From an uncultured Verrucomicrobiota bacterium (lineage in GTDB: Bacteria; Verrucomicrobiota; Verrucomicrobiia; Limisphaerales; UBA1319), in NCBI GenBank assembly GCA_903845125.1, contig CAIMWS010000521.1, positions 18,589 through 82,588 on the forward strand: a stretch of 64,000 nt of DNA. Reading direction: 5' to 3'. The notes under the pieces were generated by a model. It was not told where the DNA came from, searched no databases, and worked only from the letters and a program-made list of their open reading frames with translations. Below, in pieces: positions 1 to 8,305 of the stretch (positions are counted from its first letter, which is position 1; every line of letters begins with the position of its first letter). The position numbers and the translations under genes are program-made.

Positions 1-3000
1 CCACCGGGTATTGTATTTTGTGATCCAGGCGTCATCCAAACCAACGGGGCGTACCTGGTGGCCATAAGCCTGATCGTCCATGCCGTGGAAGGGGAAAGGC
101 TCCACCGTCGTGCCGCATTCAACATGAAAGTCTGAGTCCTTGTCCCAACCGATGGAATAGAAGAAGAAATCCCGCACGTATCCCGGTGGTTTGGCTGGCA
201 GGCCATCAACCGCGAAGGAGAGGGTAAGTTCGTCGCCCCCATTGATCAATACCAGGGCGTTGTCTTTCCTGGCCAACAATTCATCGACTCCCCCATACCG
301 CGTGCACCAACCGGCGGGAGTGATCCGCCAAGGGGGATCCGGCATCGTTTGGGCATATTCCGGCGTCAACGGGAATTGCCACGGCAATTGGCGGAACGCG
401 CTGAAACCACGCCAGTGCAGATCGGTCCGGCTCGGGGCCAGGCGCGTGATGCGCAAGGGCGCTTCGCTGGCGCGTTCCCATAACTCAGCCTGGTCCCAGT
501 GCAGCTCAAAGGCCGTGCTGATCCGCAAACGCCGACTGCCCGGCGGCAGCTTGCCGGTGAGATCCACCAAGATCGTCTTGGTTTTGCCGCACGGCACCCC
601 CATGGACAAATCGACCGGTCTCCAAATGGGCGCCGCTCCGGAAGCCGGCGCCTGGGCTGCGGGCAGCTCCACTTCCAATTGCGGGAAGGGAAACGGCAAA
701 TCCGGATCATGCGAGCCGGCCACGTTGGCCATTCCTCCGCCGAATCTCAGCCAACCGTTAAGCACGAGCACCAGCGGACGCTCCACCGGCAGCGGGCCGA
801 AATCCAGCGTGACACTGCTGGGCTCGGCCAAACCACGCAATTGGGGGATGCGTATTTTGGCCGGCGAAACCATTTGGCCGTCGCTGGCTTTTAATTCAGC
901 GGTCACCTCCTTGCCTTGGTGGTTTTCCGCGTGCAGCAGCGGATGGGGATGGTGCAGGCCAATCAGTTCATGCGGAATAAACGGTTTGCCCGGCAGCATT
1001 TTGCTGGTGGTGCACACTTTGATTTCCGGGGGGTGATCCACCGCCACTAATTTTGCTTCGTCCAGGTATAGCACTTCGCGCAACTCCTCCGTGACCTGCA
1101 GCAAATATTCCCCCCCCTTGGGTGGCAGCCGCGATTCGTCGCCCAAGGCGATATATTCCTCCGGATCAGCTTCCACAAAACGCGTATCGGAAACCCGCAA
1201 TCCCAAGGGTGAAGCCCCCAGGATATCGGTCACGAAACGGAAACCAGTCCCGTCCCAGGCATACAAATAGGGGCAGGATCCCGTGGGCTGCTCCAGCTCC
1301 ATCAAATTCCATACCGTATGGGGATCGGCTTGCAGCTCGAATAACACGGGCAGCGTGAGATCCGACCACCGGGGTTTGACCACTTCCGGTTTGGCATTTT
1401 TCCCCATGCCGATTTCCACCGGCAGTTCCGTCACCGTCCGCAAGGTGCGCCAGTGTTCCGCTTTCACTTCGATGCGCACCCCCAACCCGCTCGCGTTGGA
1501 GCGGGTGCCCAGCAATCTCAGTTTAAGCTGGTGATTGGCATTGCCACCCTCGTTGCGCAGCAACCGCAAACCACCGGATTCCAGACAGGCCAACAGGTCA
1601 CTGTCGCCGTCCTGGTCAAAATCGGCGACGTGGACCGAAAACACCCGTCCCGTTTTGTGCTGATCCAATCCCAATTCCTGGGTGGTTTCCTTAAATCCCG
1701 CCTGGCCGAGGTTGCGCCAGATCCGCAGACCTTCACCCGCGGCCAGGATATCCAGCCACCCATCATTGTCGTAATCGAACAGCTTGAGCTGCCGGACTGG
1801 CCAATCCCCCAAAGGCAGGGAAACCGGCTGGCTCATCCCGCCATAAACCACTTCCAAGTGATTTGAAGCGGCCAGGACCAGGTCCATGCGAAAATCGTTG
1901 TTCAAATCGCCCGCCGCCAGGCAACTGGCCACCGGCCACGAAGCGGGGGAATTGGTGGGCGCCAGCCTGCCCCCCCGCTCTTTGATTAAGACCATCGGCG
2001 GATACCCATCCCTGGCGATGATGACATCCAGCAGATCGTCACCGTTCCAATCCTCCACCAGGATCTGGCGAACCCCGGTGACCGAGGCGGGGATGCCGGA
2101 GGTGGCAGTGATGTCCTTGAAATACATCGGGCCCAGGTTGCGGAGCAGGCGGGGTTCGCGATTGGTGGGTGAAATCAGCAGCAGATCGAGTTTGCCGGTT
2201 AAATCCAGGTCGACCAGCACTCCCTCCAGGCCGGATTGGTTTTTCATTCCAGCAAAGGCGGTGGCGTCACTGAATGCGCCATTGGTGGCGAATTTGACAA
2301 TTTGCACACCTTTGGCTCCCAATAGCACCGCATCCTCATAGCGGTCGTTGTTCAAATCACCCACCAGGCAGCGCAAATCCCCGGCGCCTGGGGTGCCGGG
2401 CAAATGTTGGGCGTGTGGCTGAAAGGTTCCGTTGGTGTTGAGCAACAGCCGCACACCGCCCTCCCCCTCGCCCACCAGCAGATCGTTCTGGCCGCGTTGG
2501 TTGATATCAAAAATCCCCACCGGCGCATGGTAGTTCGTCCCCTTCCCGCCGAAGGCTTTTTGGCTGATATCCGCAAAGGTAACTGGCACCCCTTGTGAAG
2601 TCGGTTGGTCCAGCACAAAAGGCACCCGCATCTCCGTATAGGCGCAACGTTCGAAATAGCCTGGATTCGCTGGGGGTGGCGGATTCTCCGCGATGATCCG
2701 GGCATGCAGTTGGGCCTCCTGCTGGGCCTCGTCATTTTGTCCCCGGCGGGCCAGCGCCTGGCTGAGCAGGAAATGCGCGCGCTGGTGCCTGGGCTCCCAC
2801 TGCACCACGTCCCGCAACACTTCGATGGCTTCCGCGTATTGGCTGACGCTCATATGCGCCTGGGCCAGTTGGAAACTGGCGGCATTCACCCGGATATCCA
2901 TGTCCCGGCACTCCTGCAGGAACTGTATGGCATTGGTCGCATGGCCCAGGCGCAGAGCGGCACACCCGGCGACGAAACGCGCAGCTGCCGACTGTGGGTC

Positions 3001-3345
3001 CAGATGCAATGCTTCGCGGGCCACTTGGAGGGCTTTTTCACCCAAGCCAGCCAGGAGACAGGCGTTGGCTAGATTCAGTTGTGCATCCGCATTGGCCGGC
3101 TGCAGGCTTACTGCTTGTTCAAAGGCGGCGACCGCATTCGCCTGGCGCTGGTCATAGCGTTTCTTCCCCTCATTCATCCAGTAACCAAAATCGCGCGCCT
3201 CAACCTTTTTTTCTGGTATCACCTCGCGTTTGGGATCCGACTTCCCACAGGAAGCCAGGAACGCGATCGGCAAAAGTGCCAGGCCCAGAGATAGGGCCTG
3301 CCCAAGCCGTCTGCAAAAAGCGGATTTCGTGCTGCTGAAAGTCAT
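1..3345 (-). CDS. TPR + FG-GAP/ASPIC-UnbV lipoprotein, C-terminus cut by window edge
   Basis: The frame is open from ATG 3345 to base 1 with no stop, so at least 1115 residues are present and the C-terminus lies outside the window. The N-terminus is a lipoprotein signal: a hydrophobic stretch LALLPIAFLASC with the lipobox Cys near residue 30. Alanine-rich TPR-like helices follow (about 60-250). Next come FG-GAP/VCBS blades with Asp-rich loops such as DLNNDRYED, DLNNDFRMD, DYDNDGWLD and DQDGDSD (about 280-600). An ASPIC/UnbV-like segment contains SNASGLGVRIEVKA. The remaining part starts with CPYLYAWDGTGFRFVTDILG, a module often seen after ASPIC domains in such proteins. FG-GAP loops usually bind Ca2+ in the envelope, but the substrate or partner is unknown. 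It is the last gene of the nine-gene minus-strand run, 152 bp after the four-helix membrane protein. Domain reading is confident; function is not. Confidence 0.85.
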   Translation of the reverse strand, partial: MTFSSTKSAFCRRLGQALSLGLALLPIAFLASCGKSDPKREVIPEKKVEARDFGYWMNEGKKRYDQRQANAVAAFEQAVSLQPANADAQLNLANACLLAGLGEKALQVAREALHLDPQSAAARFVAGCAALRLGHATNAIQFLQECRDMDIRVNAASFQLAQAHMSVSQYAEAIEVLRDVVQWEPRHQRAHFLLSQALARRGQNDEAQQEAQLHARIIAENPPPPANPGYFERCAYTEMRVPFVLDQPTSQGVPVTFADISQKAFGGKGTNYHAPVGIFDINQRGQNDLLVGEGEGGVRLLLNTNGTFQPHAQHLPGTPGAGDLRCLVGDLNNDRYEDAVLLGAKGVQIVKFATNGAFSDATAFAGMKNQSGLEGVLVDLDLTGKLDLLLISPTNREPRLLRNLGPMYFKDITATSGIPASVTGVRQILVEDWNGDDLLDVIIARDGYPPMVLIKERGGRLAPTNSPASWPVASCLAAGDLNNDFRMDLVLAASNHLEVVYGGMSQPVSLPLGDWPVRQLKLFDYDNDGWLDILAAGEGLRIWRNLGQAGFKETTQELGLDQHKTGRVFSVHVADFDQDGDSDLLACLESGGLRLLRNEGGNANHQLKLRLLGTRSNASGLGVRIEVKAEHWRTLRTVTELPVEIGMGKNAKPEVVKPRWSDLTLPVLFELQADPHTVWNLMELEQPTGSCPYLYAWDGTGFRFVTDILGASPLGLRVSDTRFVEADPEEYIALGDESRLPPKGGEYLLQVTEELREVLYLDEAKLVAVDHPPEIKVCTTSKMLPGKPFIPHELIGLHHPHPLLHAENHQGKEVTAELKASDGQMVSPAKIRIPQLRGLAEPSSVTLDFGPLPVERPLVLVLNGWLRFGGGMANVAGSHDPDLPFPFPQLEVELPAAQAPASGAAPIWRPVDLSMGVPCGKTKTILVDLTGKLPPGSRRLRISTAFELHWDQAELWERASEAPLRITRLAPSRTDLHWRGFSAFRQLPWQFPLTPEYAQTMPDPPWRITPAGWCTRYGGVDELLARKDNALVLINGGDELTLSFAVDGLPAKPPGYVRDFFFYSIGWDKDSDFHVECGTTVEPFPFHGMDDQAYGHQVRPVGLDDAWITKYNTRW

Positions 3346-3497
3346 TGTCCCATCTTAATCACCAAGCTAATTAGTAGCAAGACGGGAGCGCGGAAACGCA
3401 GTGAAGAAGCGACTTTATTCGAGCGGGAAATTTCCCCATTCCACGCTCTGGATACACACACAATCCCGCACTATTACTCAGAAAATACTGGTCTGTG

Positions 3498-3944
3498 TCA
3501 GTTGGTGTGGATCTCCGGATGACGGATGCGTGCGCCCAAGTTGGCGGTCCAGCCCATCAGGCCGGAGCAACCCAAAGCCAGCAGCAACAGGATGGCCAAA
3601 TAAGCTTTAGGAAGGTTCCTGCCTTTGCGGAAGAACAACAGACCGATCAACGACACAAATCCCAAAACCAATATGCCCGCCAAAGCCAGCACGGCTATTT
3701 CCGAATGCTGATCGCTGGGATCCAGAGGGATTCCGGGCGCCACCCGGCGCAGCATGGCGGCGGCCAAAGGTCCGGTTTGGTGGGTCGGCCAGGCCAGCAA
3801 GGCGGTGAAAATGAACACCAGCAGACTGGTCCGCTTTAGTTCCTCGCTACGCTTCAGCAAGCCAAGCAGCAGGAGGCACAACCCAAAAAATGCGCCGGCA
3901 ATGGGCGCGTGCGCAATCAACAAATGCCAGTGTGCGGAATTCAT
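3498..3944 (-). CDS. small four-helix membrane protein, DUF2231-like
   Basis: A 148-residue protein with four hydrophobic segments (about 5-29, 39-56, 82-104 and 113-131). It begins with a His-rich motif, MNSAHWHLLIAHAPIAG, and ends with a conserved-looking tail containing GARIRHPEI. Paired histidines at membrane edges resemble small DUF2231-type proteins found beside cytochromes, some of which are suspected to bind heme; heme binding here is inference. Its ATG overlaps the TGA of the upstream heme protein in an ATGA (3941-3944), so the two are probably translationally coupled. Position in a cluster of c-type cytochromes favours a redox or membrane-anchoring role. No enzyme signature is visible. 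Confidence 0.75.
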   Translation of the reverse strand: MNSAHWHLLIAHAPIAGAFFGLCLLLLGLLKRSEELKRTSLLVFIFTALLAWPTHQTGPLAAAMLRRVAPGIPLDPSDQHSEIAVLALAGILVLGFVSLIGLLFFRKGRNLPKAYLAILLLLALGCSGLMGWTANLGARIRHPEIHTN

Positions 3945-4510
3945 AATTCAAGTGCGATCCGGACCACCACTCCCCCCATAACCTGGCCCGGTTTGATATC
4001 TTTCCGGGGACTGTCCGGATGCTGATTGTGGCAACTGGCACAGGAGGCATGAACCGCCACATCCGGGTACACGGCGGTGAAATACCAGCGCCCCCCCAGC
4101 ATTTCCTCGGAATAAAACGGCTGCCCCGGCTGCCTGGCCACCGCCTCCAATCCCTTTTTTTCGATCGCCGTTTCCGGCGCATTGCGCTGGCGGAGCGGTT
4201 GGAGCGAGCGCAACACATACGAAAACTCAACGCCTTTGGCGGCTGCTTTTTCAGAGTTCATCCGAAACATTTCACAAGGATTCGGGCAACTCTTCGGATC
4301 CGCCAATTGAGCTACCCGGTCAGTGTAGACTTCCCGGTCGGAGGAGATCACCGCGCGCAAGGCGTCCGCCACATCCTGGGGTTTGATGGCCACCGCGAGC
4401 TTTTTCTTGGCGGGAGTTTCGCTTTTTTGCGCCAAGCCCATGCAGTTGGCCAGCATCAGGACCAAAACCAGCCGAAGTAAAACCGGCCAGGGAATGAGTT
4501 TGGTTTTCAT
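3941..4510 (-). CDS. DUF3365-like (Tll0287-type) single-heme c-type cytochrome, exported
   Basis: 189 residues from ATG 4510. A GTG at 4522 in the same frame, overlapping the upstream stop, is the alternative start. There is an N-terminal export signal (LLRLVLVLMLANCMGLAQ) and one c-type heme motif CASCH near residue 157. The middle part, with CEMFRMNSEKAAAKGVEF and a region ending GGRWYFTAVYPDV, resembles the DUF3365/Tll0287 heme-sensor fold, which is often the periplasmic input domain of a kinase or cyclase. Here it stands alone, with no transmitter attached. It sits between a periplasmic binding protein and the four-helix membrane protein, both with 4-8 bp junctions, so it probably acts with them as a redox or gas sensor or as an electron carrier. 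Assignment of heme binding is firm; the family call is good but from memory. Confidence 0.8.
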   Translation of the reverse strand: MKTKLIPWPVLLRLVLVLMLANCMGLAQKSETPAKKKLAVAIKPQDVADALRAVISSDREVYTDRVAQLADPKSCPNPCEMFRMNSEKAAAKGVEFSYVLRSLQPLRQRNAPETAIEKKGLEAVARQPGQPFYSEEMLGGRWYFTAVYPDVAVHASCASCHNQHPDSPRKDIKPGQVMGGVVVRIALEL

Positions 4511-4518
4511 CTGGTGTT

Positions 4519-5688
4519 TCACTTTCCCGAATATTTCCTGAATCGTCCATTCTGAAATTCCAGCAACTCCAGTTGTGCGATCCGGCTTCCCCCCCGTTCA
4601 AACTGCAGCGGACCGCTGGCTCCGGGTTTAGTGTAAGCGGGCGGGAAGGCGCGGAATGAATCCTCGCCAGCCTGGCTTAAACCGGCCAGCAAAAGCGCCA
4701 CCGCATCCCGGGCCCTGGCGGCAGTGACATCCGGCACGGTTCCATGGCGGACCTGAAAATCAGCTTCAAAATCACGGCGAACCGCCTGGCTGGCCTCATC
4801 CTGGACAATGGCGGGAAGCAAAAACCCTTCCGCGGCGGATCCAGCTTCCGTGCCAAACGCGGAACCCTGCAAATGACTTGGCCCCGCCAGCACCCCGCCA
4901 TACCCCGCCTGGCGCAATGATTTCACCGCCTTGCCGGCCACCACGGGATCGAGCCAGAGCAGGATGCCATCCGGTTTGCGCACCAGGAGATCCTGGCACA
5001 AATCATTCCAGTTGCCCAATAGAGGCGCCAAAGCCATCGTTTTGTCAAGCAAGCCCCCAGCCTTCGCGGCGGCTTTGGCCAAATCGGAAGCGGCCTCGCG
5101 TCCCGGCCTTTCGGGGGGCACCAAGGCGCACCAATGGAAACCCTGGCTGGCTGAAATCTGTTTTACCGACGCCAATAGCAGACCGGCTTCCGCCTGCGTG
5201 CCAGGCACAAGACGAACCAGCCAGGGAATGCCAGCGCCCAGCACCGAGGAATCGGCGCATAGGGATATGACCGGCGTGGCGGTGCGCCCCGATACCTGCA
5301 ATGCCAGGTGGGCAGGCGCCCCACCCGGGGGGGTGATCAAACCTCGCACCCCTTCATCCAGAACCATTGATCCGGCTTCCTCGCCATCGGTTCCCCATTG
5401 CCCGATACGGCCACGCACCAGCAACCTCGCCCGGACACCCAAATCCCGGTTCGCTTGCGCCAGACCAATTTCAGCTCCCCGGCGCAAACTTTCCGCCTCG
5501 GCTTCCTCGGGCGGAAGCAGGAGGCCAATGGTAAGCGGCAGCAATGATGCGTCAGCCTGAGCGGGATCTGGTTTTCCAGCCTCATTTTGGAACCGACCAG
5601 CAGGGGATGAATATGCACTACCGAGGAAAAGCCACGCCAGACAGCAAGCCTGCCATCGTTGCCAAGGGGCATTTCCAATTTTCGGCAT
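4519..5688 (-). CDS. periplasmic ligand-binding protein, LivK/Peripla_BP_6 type
   Basis: 389 residues from ATG 5688. A GTG at 5712 would extend it, but the ATG gives a normal signal peptide (WQRWQACCLAWLFLGSAYS). The mature part starts with LPLTIGLLLPPEEAEAESLR, followed by GAEIGLAQANRDLG, the usual opening of a branched-chain-type extracellular ligand receptor. Further typical pieces are GLITPPGGAPAHLALQ, a C-terminal DAVALLLAGL helix and SGPLQFERGGSRIAQLELLEF. It is followed directly by the heme protein and preceded (28 bp) by a second binding protein of the same superfamily. No permease or ATPase gene lies nearby, so it probably is not the capture protein of an ordinary importer. The ligand cannot be read from the sequence. 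Confidence 0.8.
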   Translation of the reverse strand: MPKIGNAPWQRWQACCLAWLFLGSAYSSPAGRFQNEAGKPDPAQADASLLPLTIGLLLPPEEAEAESLRRGAEIGLAQANRDLGVRARLLVRGRIGQWGTDGEEAGSMVLDEGVRGLITPPGGAPAHLALQVSGRTATPVISLCADSSVLGAGIPWLVRLVPGTQAEAGLLLASVKQISASQGFHWCALVPPERPGREAASDLAKAAAKAGGLLDKTMALAPLLGNWNDLCQDLLVRKPDGILLWLDPVVAGKAVKSLRQAGYGGVLAGPSHLQGSAFGTEAGSAAEGFLLPAIVQDEASQAVRRDFEADFQVRHGTVPDVTAARARDAVALLLAGLSQAGEDSFRAFPPAYTKPGASGPLQFERGGSRIAQLELLEFQNGRFRKYSGK

Positions 5689-5716
5689 AAATCCCGGGCG
5701 GCGTCCGCACACACCC

Positions 5717-7114
5717 TCACGGTTGGGCCGCTCTTAGTTTTTCCAGCCGGGTGATGGCCGGGACCGGCTGAAATTGCCATTTGCCTTGTTTAAACTGGGC
5801 CATCGACATCGGCGCAATATTATCATTACGGCCATCGAAGATCATATGGCCGGTTATCCCATCCCATTCATCCAGGTTGGCGAGGTAATCGCGCACCCGA
5901 TATCGATTGGGACCGGATTTGTTGATGGCCTCGATCATCAGCTTCGCCCCGTCGTAGCCGTAGGCAGCGTAAATGCCCGCTTTTTCGCTCCACCGCTTCT
6001 GAAACCGATCCTGGAATTCTACCCATGGTTTATCCGTGCGGTCAGGATTGAAAAAATAGCAGATGGTGGTGCCTTCGGCAGCTTCGCCCGCGTTCTTCGA
6101 AAAACCATCCTCCTTGAGGCGATCAAAACCGAAAAACTGCGCCGTGATGCCCGATTTCCGGAACAACGCTGCCGCAAATCCGATATCTTCCGGCTGCCCA
6201 TAAAAAACCAATGCGTCCGGGTTGGCCCCCTTGATGGTATTCAATTGCTCAGCCAGGCTGCGGTCACCCGGTTTATACAATAAATGCGCCACCGCCGGTT
6301 TGCCCAAGCGCCGGATATCGTTTACCAGGTGCATCACGCCCACCCGGCCGGGGCGGCTGCTTTCCCTCAAAATGGCCACTCGTTTGCATCCTCGCCGGTT
6401 GATGATCAAATCCGCGAGGCGGTAACATTGCTGCCGGTCGTCCGGGAAAACGCGGGAAATCCAAGGGATTTGAGTTTCCATAAGGGTGGGATCCGGATCC
6501 GAGGTGTTGATGATGTAGGTCTCCGTCTTGAGGGTTACGCGCAGGGCCACATGGGTTGCGTCACCATCGATGGTTCCCAAGTAGCCCAGCACATCGGCGT
6601 CCTTGAAATCCACGGCAATGTTGGCGGCGCTGCCCCAGAGGGGCGAATCTTCCCTTTCCACGATTTCAAACGGCAGCTGACCCGCTCTGCGGGAGGCATT
6701 TTCCTCCTCGAAAGCCAGCAATACGCCCAGCCGGGTTTGTTTTCCGCGCGCCCCTTCGGGGCCGTAAGGCGCCGGACCAAAAAGCCCCACTTTCAAGGAT
6801 TTCAAATCCGGAGGATCCGGGTAATCCCGTCCCGGCCCCCGAAATGGCAAACGGGTGGTAAAGTAGCGATAATAGGGTTCCAGAGTTCGGAACGGCACCA
6901 TTTCCTCGGGGGTGTTCGCGTAATAGGGATATTGTCCCGCGGGGAGGCCGCAGGTAGCCGGTTCGGCATTGGTGGTGGCCGCCTTGGCGATTGAAGGCTG
7001 AGCAGCTACTTTTTCCTCAGCCGCTTTTTCCGCCCAACTTGGCATGGGTAATATCACGCCCGTCAGCAAGCCGAAAAACAACCGGCTTTGGCAAAGAAAG
7101 GTTAAGCGTTTCAT
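5717..7114 (-). CDS. second periplasmic ligand-binding protein, LivK type, with N-terminal extension
   Basis: 465 residues from ATG 7114 (MKRLTF...). An in-frame start at 7186 would overlap the upstream gene by about 50 bp and is rejected. The signal peptide ends near PMPSWAEK. An extra segment of about 100 residues (CGLPAGQYPYYANTPEEM, FRTLEPYYRYFTTRLPF) precedes the binding-protein fold, which begins at LKVGLFGPAPYGPEG. Typical pieces follow: GVLLAFEEENA, GYLGTIDGDATHVALRV, SVF-like ISRVFPDDRQQ, GFDRLKEDGF and AAYGYDGAKLMIEAI. The extension is unlike simple importer receptors and may dock onto a cytochrome or propeller partner (inference). It lies 20 bp from the Reg_prop gene and 28 bp from the first binding protein, and is almost certainly co-transcribed with them. 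Confidence 0.8.
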   Translation of the reverse strand: MKRLTFLCQSRLFFGLLTGVILPMPSWAEKAAEEKVAAQPSIAKAATTNAEPATCGLPAGQYPYYANTPEEMVPFRTLEPYYRYFTTRLPFRGPGRDYPDPPDLKSLKVGLFGPAPYGPEGARGKQTRLGVLLAFEEENASRRAGQLPFEIVEREDSPLWGSAANIAVDFKDADVLGYLGTIDGDATHVALRVTLKTETYIINTSDPDPTLMETQIPWISRVFPDDRQQCYRLADLIINRRGCKRVAILRESSRPGRVGVMHLVNDIRRLGKPAVAHLLYKPGDRSLAEQLNTIKGANPDALVFYGQPEDIGFAAALFRKSGITAQFFGFDRLKEDGFSKNAGEAAEGTTICYFFNPDRTDKPWVEFQDRFQKRWSEKAGIYAAYGYDGAKLMIEAINKSGPNRYRVRDYLANLDEWDGITGHMIFDGRNDNIAPMSMAQFKQGKWQFQPVPAITRLEKLRAAQP

Positions 7115-7133
7115 AGGCTCAGACAAAATTTTA

Positions 7134-8279
7134 TCACTTGGCAGCGGCAACTTTGGGAACGCTGGGGCGCGGGGAGAAAATGCCATGGCTCAAGCCGTTG
7201 GCAGTAGCAAACCAAGCTTCGTTTTCATCGGCCCAGATACCCAGGACAAAAGCATTGCAAATACCTGTTGGCAGAATCCGTTTCTCAGCCGCTTGCTTAG
7301 GCCGATGGATTTCGAGAATGCTCTCACCTTTGTCACCCAGCATATAATTTGCCCAATAAGTCCCATCGGTCACGGTGGCGGACCGGTCGGTGCCAATCCA
7401 GCAATACTTGCCCACGGGCCAGGCAAACTGCGTGAAATTCGACGGCAGCGGCGATTTATCCTGGACCCAGGTTTTCCAATATTTCCCATCGTAGCGAGAC
7501 ATGCCGAAATAGGTGTTCTGCCAGAGGACTCCATCCTTCCAGGCAATCCACGAGGTGATGTCGTTGATGGGACCGTCATCGGGCACCAAGTCATAATGGA
7601 AGTCGCCATCCGGGTCGTGATAGGCTTTGAACGTGCCTAATTGCGGATTGTGTTCGAGTATCCCCCCGCCCCAGACGCCAATAAATACCACATCTTTTGC
7701 CCCTTTGATCGAATAGCACCACGGTTCGTGCATATTGGAATTGGTGTGATCGTATATTTTCCAGGCGCCGGTTTTTAAATCCATCACACCCGCCCCGGCC
7801 GCCGTGGCCACCCATAATTTATCATCCGCCACATCGACCCCGTAAACCACGTTATTGGGCAGGCCGCTGTCAGTTTGGACATAACGGGTAATTTTACCGC
7901 CACTGAACTTATTAAGTCCCCGCATGGTACCAATCCAGAGATCCCCGGTTTTGGGATCCTCGACCATGCATAAAACCATCTTGTGCGTTAATCCATCCTC
8001 CGGCCCGTAGCGCTTGAACTTCCCGTTTTCTTCCCGCACACAAAGCCCATCCCAGGTGCCTATCCAAAGTTTGGAATCGGAAGTTTTCAGCACTACGTGT
8101 ACCTTGTGGGCGGGTATCCCCTGATCGTGGCCAAAATTCTCGAAACGTTCAATGATTGGGAAGGGCAGACCCTCGGTGGTGGTTTCGCCGACTCCGCGCC
8201 CAGCGGACATCAAGAGGGCGCAGGCTGCGACGGTGGCGGCCCAAAGCGGCCTCGGATTGATGATTTTTCTGAATTTCAT
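7134..8279 (-). CDS. secreted Reg_prop beta-propeller protein
   Basis: 381 residues with an N-terminal signal peptide (LWAATVAACALLMSAGRGVG). Repeats of the two-component-regulator propeller type occur along the whole length: SKLWIGTWDGLCVREENGKF, GDLWIGTMRGLNKF, DKLWVATAAGAGVMDLKTG, KYCWIGTDRSATV and EAWFATANGLSHG. Such blades normally form the periplasmic sensor of hybrid kinases, but this protein ends without a membrane segment or kinase. A stand-alone propeller next to two solute receptors suggests a scaffold or sensor subunit. It is 20 bp upstream of the second binding protein and 26 bp downstream of the tri-heme propeller cytochrome. The start ATG 8279 has no strong ribosome binding site, which fits translation within an operon. 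Confidence 0.8.
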   Translation of the reverse strand: MKFRKIINPRPLWAATVAACALLMSAGRGVGETTTEGLPFPIIERFENFGHDQGIPAHKVHVVLKTSDSKLWIGTWDGLCVREENGKFKRYGPEDGLTHKMVLCMVEDPKTGDLWIGTMRGLNKFSGGKITRYVQTDSGLPNNVVYGVDVADDKLWVATAAGAGVMDLKTGAWKIYDHTNSNMHEPWCYSIKGAKDVVFIGVWGGGILEHNPQLGTFKAYHDPDGDFHYDLVPDDGPINDITSWIAWKDGVLWQNTYFGMSRYDGKYWKTWVQDKSPLPSNFTQFAWPVGKYCWIGTDRSATVTDGTYWANYMLGDKGESILEIHRPKQAAEKRILPTGICNAFVLGIWADENEAWFATANGLSHGIFSPRPSVPKVAAAK

Positions 8280-8305
8280 AAAGGCTTTGTTTTTGTTTTA
8301 GTCTG

